Assembly: GCA_951813515.1 (NCBI GenBank) | Contig: OX638346.1 | Location: 434,001-498,000, forward strand | Source: an uncultured Pseudomonadales bacterium | Lineage (GTDB): Bacteria; Pseudomonadota; Gammaproteobacteria; Pseudomonadales; Azotimanducaceae | Length of the DNA stretch: 64,000 bases | Direction: 5' to 3' | Translations under genes and position numbers: made by a program | Shown here: in pieces, positions 59,598 through 64,000 of the stretch | Numbering within the stretch: position 1 is the first letter of the stretch | Layout: the number at the start of each line of letters is the position of its first letter | The notes under the pieces: generated by a model | Seen by the model: only the letters and a program-made list of their open reading frames with translations | Databases searched by the model: none | What the model was told of the DNA's origin: nothing

Positions 59598-60542
59598 TCA
59601 GCTACAGATCGTCTCGTGCGCCTTTTGCACCAGCGCTTTACCCGCAACCGACGTCGCCTCGGCGAGCAACTCGATCCACTGCTGGCCCTGAGAGGCGACG
59701 CGGTGGGCCAGGCCGATCCGCCGAGAAGGCTGGGGCGAGGCAAAGCGAAGAAATTGTATGCCGGGCGCTGCCGCGTGTTCGCAGAGCGCAGCCGTCTCCG
59801 GAAGCAGCGCAAGGCCCGCGCCGCTCGCGACAAGTCTCGACAGCGTGGCGAGCGACTCCGTTCCGCGATGCACCTCCTGCATGCGCCACATCAGGCTGGC
59901 GCCCAGCACCTGGTCGGCAAAACAATGGCCGTTTCCCAACGTGAGCAACGGACCGATGTCGGCCCGCGCCAGGTCCGCGGGCCGCAGGTCCTTGCCCAGT
60001 GATCGACGGATCGAAGCAAGTCGCTCGCCTCGGCCGGCAAGCAGGAAACAATCCTCGAACAGGTCCCGCTCCGGAAGTTCCAGTATTCCGAGCGGCAGGG
60101 AGACGATAGCGGCATCGAGACGGCCGGCCAGGAGGCCCGAGACCAGGTCCTGGCCCGGAGCTTCCTGAACATCCATCTCGACGCGCGGCGTGGTGACCTG
60201 CAAGCGTTTCAGGATTCCCGGAAGCAGATAGGGCGCGAGCGTCGAGACTATCCCCACGGAAACGCGAAGCGGCCCCTCCTCGAACCGCTTTCCCATCGTC
60301 TCAAGAAGCAGTGTCTCGTCCAGAATCCTGAGCGTCTGCTCATGTGCGTCTCGACCCAGCGGCGTGAGAAGGAAACCACGGCTCTCCCGCTCCACCAACC
60401 GCCCACCCAAAGATGTTTCGAGTTCGCGAATCTGGAGAGACAGCGCCGGCTGCGACACGTGAACGCTCTCGGCTGCCCGGCTGAATGAACCGTGCTCGAC
60501 CAACGCCTGAAAATAACGTAGCTGACGTAGAGTGACGGGCAT
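59598..60542 (-). CDS. LysR-family regulator, OxyR-like
   Basis: The 314-residue regulator has the winged helix MPVTLRQLRYFQALVEHGSF-SRAAESVHVSQPALSLQIRE. Its effector domain holds LLTLGNGHCFADQVLGAS where OxyR has its redox loop GHCLRDQAMGFC. Cys207 is kept; the position of the resolving Cys208 of E. coli is Ser216. Later ATLSRLVASGAGLALLPETA also matches OxyR. It could sense peroxide with one cysteine or respond to another signal. It is downstream of the FAD oxidase gene on the same strand, with a repeat-bearing leader. Confidence 0.82.
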   Translation of the reverse strand: MPVTLRQLRYFQALVEHGSFSRAAESVHVSQPALSLQIRELETSLGGRLVERESRGFLLTPLGRDAHEQTLRILDETLLLETMGKRFEEGPLRVSVGIVSTLAPYLLPGILKRLQVTTPRVEMDVQEAPGQDLVSGLLAGRLDAAIVSLPLGILELPERDLFEDCFLLAGRGERLASIRRSLGKDLRPADLARADIGPLLTLGNGHCFADQVLGASLMWRMQEVHRGTESLATLSRLVASGAGLALLPETAALCEHAAAPGIQFLRFASPQPSRRIGLAHRVASQGQQWIELLAEATSVAGKALVQKAHETICS

Positions 60543-60616
60543 TTTCTGTCCTTATCCGCGAAGCCGTCCCAAATGAAGGGCGTCGGAGGTATGGAATCAC
60601 TTTGCCAGCCCCGACG

Positions 60617-60664
60617 ATAATTTCCAATACCGTTTTCTTCGGGGGCTTATAATAATTTCCAATA
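60617..60664. promoter_or_regulatory. Direct repeat upstream of the LysR gene
   Basis: ATAATTTCCAATA occurs at 60617-60629 and 60652-60664, 35 bases apart, in an AT-rich patch between the FAD-oxidase stop and the LysR start. The second copy is preceded by TTATA. On the minus strand the text offers promoter-like TATTAT/TATAAG. Binding by the LysR product is possible but unproved. Confidence 0.5.
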
Positions 60665-60682
60665 TCTCGTTGCAGGACAAGC

Positions 60683-62071
60683 CTACGGGGTCAGCAACTT
60701 GCCCGGATTCATCACGCCTTTCGGATCGAAAACGGCCTTCAATTGCCGCATCAAGGCGATTTCCCTGGGACTGCGGGAATAGTGCAGGAAATCGCGTTTC
60801 AGGAGCCCGACGCCGTGCTCCGCCGAGATGCTGCCGCGGCGGTTCCTGATCGCCTCGAACAGGGCCGGGCTAATCCTGTGGCACCGCTCGTAGAAGGCGT
60901 CGGCGGAAAGATCCTCCGGCTTGAGGATATTAAGGTGCAGGTTGCCGTCTCCGATGTGACCGAACCAGCACACCTCGAAGTCGGGATAGTGCGTCCCGAC
61001 CAGTCGGTCAATGTCGTCCAGGAACGCCGGCACATCGGAAACGCGCACGGCGATGTCGTTCTTGTAGGGCGTGTGGGGGGCGATGCTCTCCGTAATGTCC
61101 TCTCGCAAGGCCCACAACGACTGCGCCTGTGCATCCGATCGGCTAACGACGCCATCGCCGACCCAACCCTCGCGCACGATGGTTTCAAACGCACCGAGCG
61201 CGGCTTCCTCGTCGTCGGCATCGAACTCGACCAGGGCATAGAAGTTCGCTGGCTTTGCGAACGGGCGCGCGACGTCCCGGTGGTCAAGCACCTTGGTCAG
61301 CGCAAGCTCGGAGAAGAACTCGAACGCCGAGAGGGTCAGGCCGCGCTGAAAGCTCTGCAGGACGTTCAGCACATCGGCAAAGCGATCGATGGCAAGCACC
61401 ATGACGCGCGCCGGCGCGGGCGCAGGCAAAAGGCGGAGGTCCGCCTGGAGGATGAAACCTAGCGTACCCTCCGCGCCGATGAAGAGGTGTCGCAGGTCAT
61501 AGCCGGTCGCGTTCTTGACCAGACCGTTGTTGCACTCGAGCACGTCTCCGGCCCCGGTGACGACGGTCAGTCCGGCGACCCAATCCCGCGTCAATCCGTA
61601 GCGGATCACCTTGATGCCGCCAGCGTTGGTCGAAATGTTGCCACCGATCTGGCTCGAGCCGCTCGACGCGAAATCGACCGGATAAAACAGGTCGCGTGCC
61701 GCTGCGTATTCCTGCAGCGTCTGCGTCACGACGCCCGCCTCGCAGCGCACGATACGGTCCGCCGCATTGAAGTCGAGCACCCGGTTCATGCGATCGAACG
61801 ACACGACAATCTCGCCGTCGGACGCCACCGCGCCGCCGGACAACCCCGTGCGGCCGCCCGATGGAACAAGGTGCAGGCCACGCGCGTTCGCGAGCTGTGT
61901 CAGCTGCACCACATCGTCGATCGACTGCGGAAACACGATCGCGCTCGGCGCCACCCTGAACGCACGCGTCCAGTCTCCGCCCCACGCCGCCAGGTCCTCC
62001 GGTGCCGTTTTCACGCGGGCCGGGGTGAATATTTCTTCCAACTGGCGTTGCATCGTGTCAATGGGCGTCAC
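60683..62071 (-). CDS. FAD-linked 2-hydroxyacid dehydrogenase (GlcD/D2HGDH-like)
   Basis: The 462-residue enzyme is a member of the vanillyl-alcohol-oxidase fold: VPSGGRTGLSGGAVAS (FAD loop), FASSGSSQIGGNISTNAGGI, HLFIGAEGTLGFI, WALREDITESI and VCWFGHIGDGNLHLNIL (metal/substrate His), ending SISAEHGVGLLKRDFL. This is the pattern of D-lactate, glycolate and D-2-hydroxyglutarate dehydrogenases. No GlcE/GlcF partners are adjacent, so a single-subunit D-2-hydroxyacid dehydrogenase is more likely than glycolate oxidase. Confidence 0.88.
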   Translation of the reverse strand: MTPIDTMQRQLEEIFTPARVKTAPEDLAAWGGDWTRAFRVAPSAIVFPQSIDDVVQLTQLANARGLHLVPSGGRTGLSGGAVASDGEIVVSFDRMNRVLDFNAADRIVRCEAGVVTQTLQEYAAARDLFYPVDFASSGSSQIGGNISTNAGGIKVIRYGLTRDWVAGLTVVTGAGDVLECNNGLVKNATGYDLRHLFIGAEGTLGFILQADLRLLPAPAPARVMVLAIDRFADVLNVLQSFQRGLTLSAFEFFSELALTKVLDHRDVARPFAKPANFYALVEFDADDEEAALGAFETIVREGWVGDGVVSRSDAQAQSLWALREDITESIAPHTPYKNDIAVRVSDVPAFLDDIDRLVGTHYPDFEVCWFGHIGDGNLHLNILKPEDLSADAFYERCHRISPALFEAIRNRRGSISAEHGVGLLKRDFLHYSRSPREIALMRQLKAVFDPKGVMNPGKLLTP

Positions 62072-62122
62072 GTGGGATCCTCGACGTGCCTGGTAACCCT
62101 GTAGGCCCGAGCATAAGGCGGG

Positions 62123-62992
62123 CTACAGGTGAGCGTCGAAAAAGCGCCACATCTGCTGTCGAATCGCCTCGGTTTCGTTGACCAGGTGATGCCGGGCCTC
62201 CGGGATCTCCAGCAGTTCGATGTTGTAGATGCGCTGCAGCACCGGAATGTTGTAGGCGCCGTCGACTGTCATGTCGCGCCCTCCCTGCACCACGAGCGGA
62301 CGCAGGGATGACGGTTCGCTGGTCTCGAAGCGGTACATCCATTCGACCATGGCCGTCACCCATTGCACGGGCAGCCGGCGGCATTGCAGCGGATCCCTGC
62401 GCAACAACTCGATGAACTCCGGGTTCTCCGTATTGTTGACCCAACCTCGGCCGACGCTTCTGACCAGGTGTTTCGCCGCCCTGTAGACGAAACGGTTCCA
62501 GCGCCAGTTCGTCGGCCGCACCAGGGGCGCCAGCAAGGCGGTGCCGGCAAAGGAACGGGAAAGAGGGCGCGCCGCGTACTGCATCACGACGGCAGCGCCC
62601 ATGCTCTGCGCGACCACGCACACGGGTTCGGGCAGACGAGACTCCGCTGCGTCGAGCACGGTTTCAAGAGCGTCGACATAATGATCAAACGATTCGATGG
62701 TCGCCGCCGCGCCCGTAGACAGGCCATGGCCCTGCTGGTCGTAGGCGAGCACGCGGCGACCGGTGCCCAAGAGGTAACGGATGAGATGGCCGTAAAGGCC
62801 GACATGGTCATAGTAGCCATGCACCACGACGGCGGAACCCTCCGGCGTGCTTCGAGGTTCGAATACCTGTGCGGCGAGCCGGTGTTCGCCGTGAGAGACG
62901 AGAAAAAAGTCCTGGTCCAGGTCGAGGTCGTAGAAACTGCGGTACGCCGGGGAGAACCCCAACTCCGGACGGTACTCACCTTCACCGCGCAC
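62123..62992 (-). CDS. Alpha/beta hydrolase (monoacylglycerol lipase/PldB-like)
   Basis: GTG at 62992, inside the end of pgk, gives 289 residues. The hydrolase has [20 protein letters not shown] (oxyanion loop), [27 protein letters not shown] (nucleophile Ser), [15 protein letters not shown] (Asp) and [10 protein letters not shown] (His). These fit monoacylglycerol lipase or lysophospholipase L2-like enzymes. No signal peptide is seen. It overlaps pgk by 11 bases, so the start depends on coupled translation. Confidence 0.82.
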   Translation of the reverse strand: MRGEGEYRPELGFSPAYRSFYDLDLDQDFFLVSHGEHRLAAQVFEPRSTPEGSAVVVHGYYDHVGLYGHLIRYLLGTGRRVLAYDQQGHGLSTGAAATIESFDHYVDALETVLDAAESRLPEPVCVVAQSMGAAVVMQYAARPLSRSFAGTALLAPLVRPTNWRWNRFVYRAAKHLVRSVGRGWVNNTENPEFIELLRRDPLQCRRLPVQWVTAMVEWMYRFETSEPSSLRPLVVQGGRDMTVDGAYNIPVLQRIYNIELLEIPEARHHLVNETEAIRQQMWRFFDAHL

Positions 62993-64000
62993 GTGCTTTG
63001 AGAATCTCGACCGCGGGAAGCGTTCCACGCTCCACGAATTCCAGAAACGCGCCTCCACCGGTGGATATGTAGGAAATGTCCTCGCGAACGCCATACTTGT
63101 CGATCGCGGCAATGGTGTCGCCGCCGCCAGCGACGGAAAACGCCTTCGCCGCGGCCACGCCTTCGGCAATCACCCGGGTGCCTTCGCCAAACTGATCGAA
63201 TTCGAATACGCCGAGGGGACCGTTCCATAGGATCGTGCCTGCATCCGCGAGAGCGTCGCACCAAGCACGGGCCGTGCCGGGTCCGATGTCGAGGATCATG
63301 TCACGCTCCCCCACTTCAGACGGACGGCGCAACACCGCTGGGTACTGCGCGTCGATGGCGGGAGCGGTCATGACGTCCACCGGTAGCGGCACGTCGACGC
63401 CCGTCGCGATGCGGCGCGCGGTCTCCAGCAGCGACGGTTCCACCAGCGACGCACCCACGGGATTCCCCGCAGCGAGGGCAAAGGTGTTGGCGATGCCACC
63501 GCCGACGACAAGCCGGTCCACGATCCCTGACAGCGACTCCAGCAACTCGAGTTTCGTTGAGACCTTGGCACCGCCGACGATCGCCACCAACGGCCGCGCC
63601 GGCGAGTCGAGCACTCGGCCTAGCGCCGTCAGCTCCGCGGACAGCAACGGCCCGGCGCACACCACAGGAGCATGCTTCGCAACCCCGTGAGTCGATGCAT
63701 GCGCTCGATGGGCGGTCGCGAACGCATCCATGACGAACACGTCGCACAGGCTTGCCAGGGCCATGGCGAGGCCGTCATCGTTCTCCCCTTCGCCCGCTTC
63801 GAAGCGCACGTTCTCCAGCAAGGCCACAGCGCCGGGGGACACATCCACGCCATCGCGCCAGTCGCGGACAAGGGGGACAGCGCAGTCGAGCGCCCGGGCC
63901 AGGTGCGCGGCCACCGGTGCCAAGGACAGCGCGGGATCGAACTCGCCTTCCTTCGGCCGACCCAGATGTGACACGAGGATCACCGCCGCGCCGCGCTCGA
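62982..64000 (-). CDS. pgk: Phosphoglycerate kinase, 5' end beyond the window
   Basis: The reading frame is open to the right edge; the visible 339 codons contain [20 protein letters not shown] (substrate-binding His/Arg), [71 protein letters not shown] and [16 protein letters not shown] with the nucleotide loop. It makes ATP from 1,3-bisphosphoglycerate in glycolysis, or works in reverse in gluconeogenesis. The first about 50 residues lie outside. It ends inside the start region of the hydrolase gene. Confidence 0.93.
   Translation of the reverse strand, partial: ERGAAVILVSHLGRPKEGEFDPALSLAPVAAHLARALDCAVPLVRDWRDGVDVSPGAVALLENVRFEAGEGENDDGLAMALASLCDVFVMDAFATAHRAHASTHGVAKHAPVVCAGPLLSAELTALGRVLDSPARPLVAIVGGAKVSTKLELLESLSGIVDRLVVGGGIANTFALAAGNPVGASLVEPSLLETARRIATGVDVPLPVDVMTAPAIDAQYPAVLRRPSEVGERDMILDIGPGTARAWCDALADAGTILWNGPLGVFEFDQFGEGTRVIAEGVAAAKAFSVAGGGDTIAAIDKYGVREDISYISTGGGAFLEFVERGTLPAVEILKARAR

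Noticed and set aside
1..64000. CRISPR arrays, rRNA and tRNA genes
   Set aside because: No regularly spaced repeat array, no rRNA-like sequence and no tRNA cloverleaf were noticed on reading; a tRNA scan could still find one.

Overview
The window looks like a chromosomal segment of a GC-rich member of the Pseudomonadota. Supporting signs are a Coq4-type ubiquinone-biosynthesis protein, a YejB/YejE peptide importer, a type II homoserine kinase, many acyl-CoA, CoA-transferase and amidohydrolase genes, and dense gene packing on both strands. The class cannot be fixed from the sequence alone. No rRNA, tRNA or CRISPR array was seen.

Layout. 1-0.9 kb is a scrapyard of gene remnants (Fic-like tail, AlbA_2/RecG-like tail, an antitoxin whose PIN toxin is cut after eight codons). 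1.0-9.4 kb holds an SDR, an unusual NTF2-GH32 fusion, a HEPN/MNT module sitting between two copies of the GH32 3' end, Coq4, a DUF433/DUF5615 module, mmsA and a HigBA-like pair. 9.6-12.1 kb is an NAD-salvage pair (nicotinate phosphoribosyltransferase, nicotinamidase) plus an SDR. 12.5-22.1 kb carries two tandem ATP-grasp/phosphohistidine (PEP-synthase or rifampin-phosphotransferase-like) proteins, a D-aminoacylase-type amidohydrolase, a ThuA-like protein and a Gfo/Idh/MocA dehydrogenase. 22.1-25.4 kb contains a vapBC locus split by a 210-bp MITE-like element, preceded by a deleted ghost copy of the same locus, then yejB-yejE. 25.4-29.7 kb is membrane and lipid genes. 29.9-33.5 kb is two decayed ISKra4-like elements in tandem. 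They abut a lower-GC island (33.5-35.9 kb) of three secreted proteins, one with a phage-tail-collar-like C-terminus and one cut by the IS.

36.5-50.3 kb is metabolic: an Eis-like acetyltransferase, two acyl-CoA dehydrogenases, a GMC oxidoreductase, a membrane spermidine-synthase-like protein and a gluconate-dehydrogenase-subunit-3-like protein in one run; then thrB, a YejA-like binding protein and a heteromeric-looking CoA-transferase pair. 50.3-64 kb has a Phd/VapC module, a medium-chain reductase, remnants of an SDR and a methyltransferase, a secreted metallophosphoesterase, YbjQ, a second amidohydrolase, class I aldolase, STAS and LysR regulators, a GlcD-like FAD oxidase, an alpha/beta hydrolase and the 3' part of pgk.

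Themes. Six toxin-antitoxin-type modules plus one ghost copy lie in 64 kb, and several sit on duplication scars. The catabolic genes point to oxidation of organic acids or alcohols via CoA thioesters, with peptides and D-amino-acid derivatives as likely nutrients. Gene order suggests repeated insertion and deletion in the accessory stretches (0-9, 22-23, 30-36, 50-55 kb) around conserved metabolic blocks.
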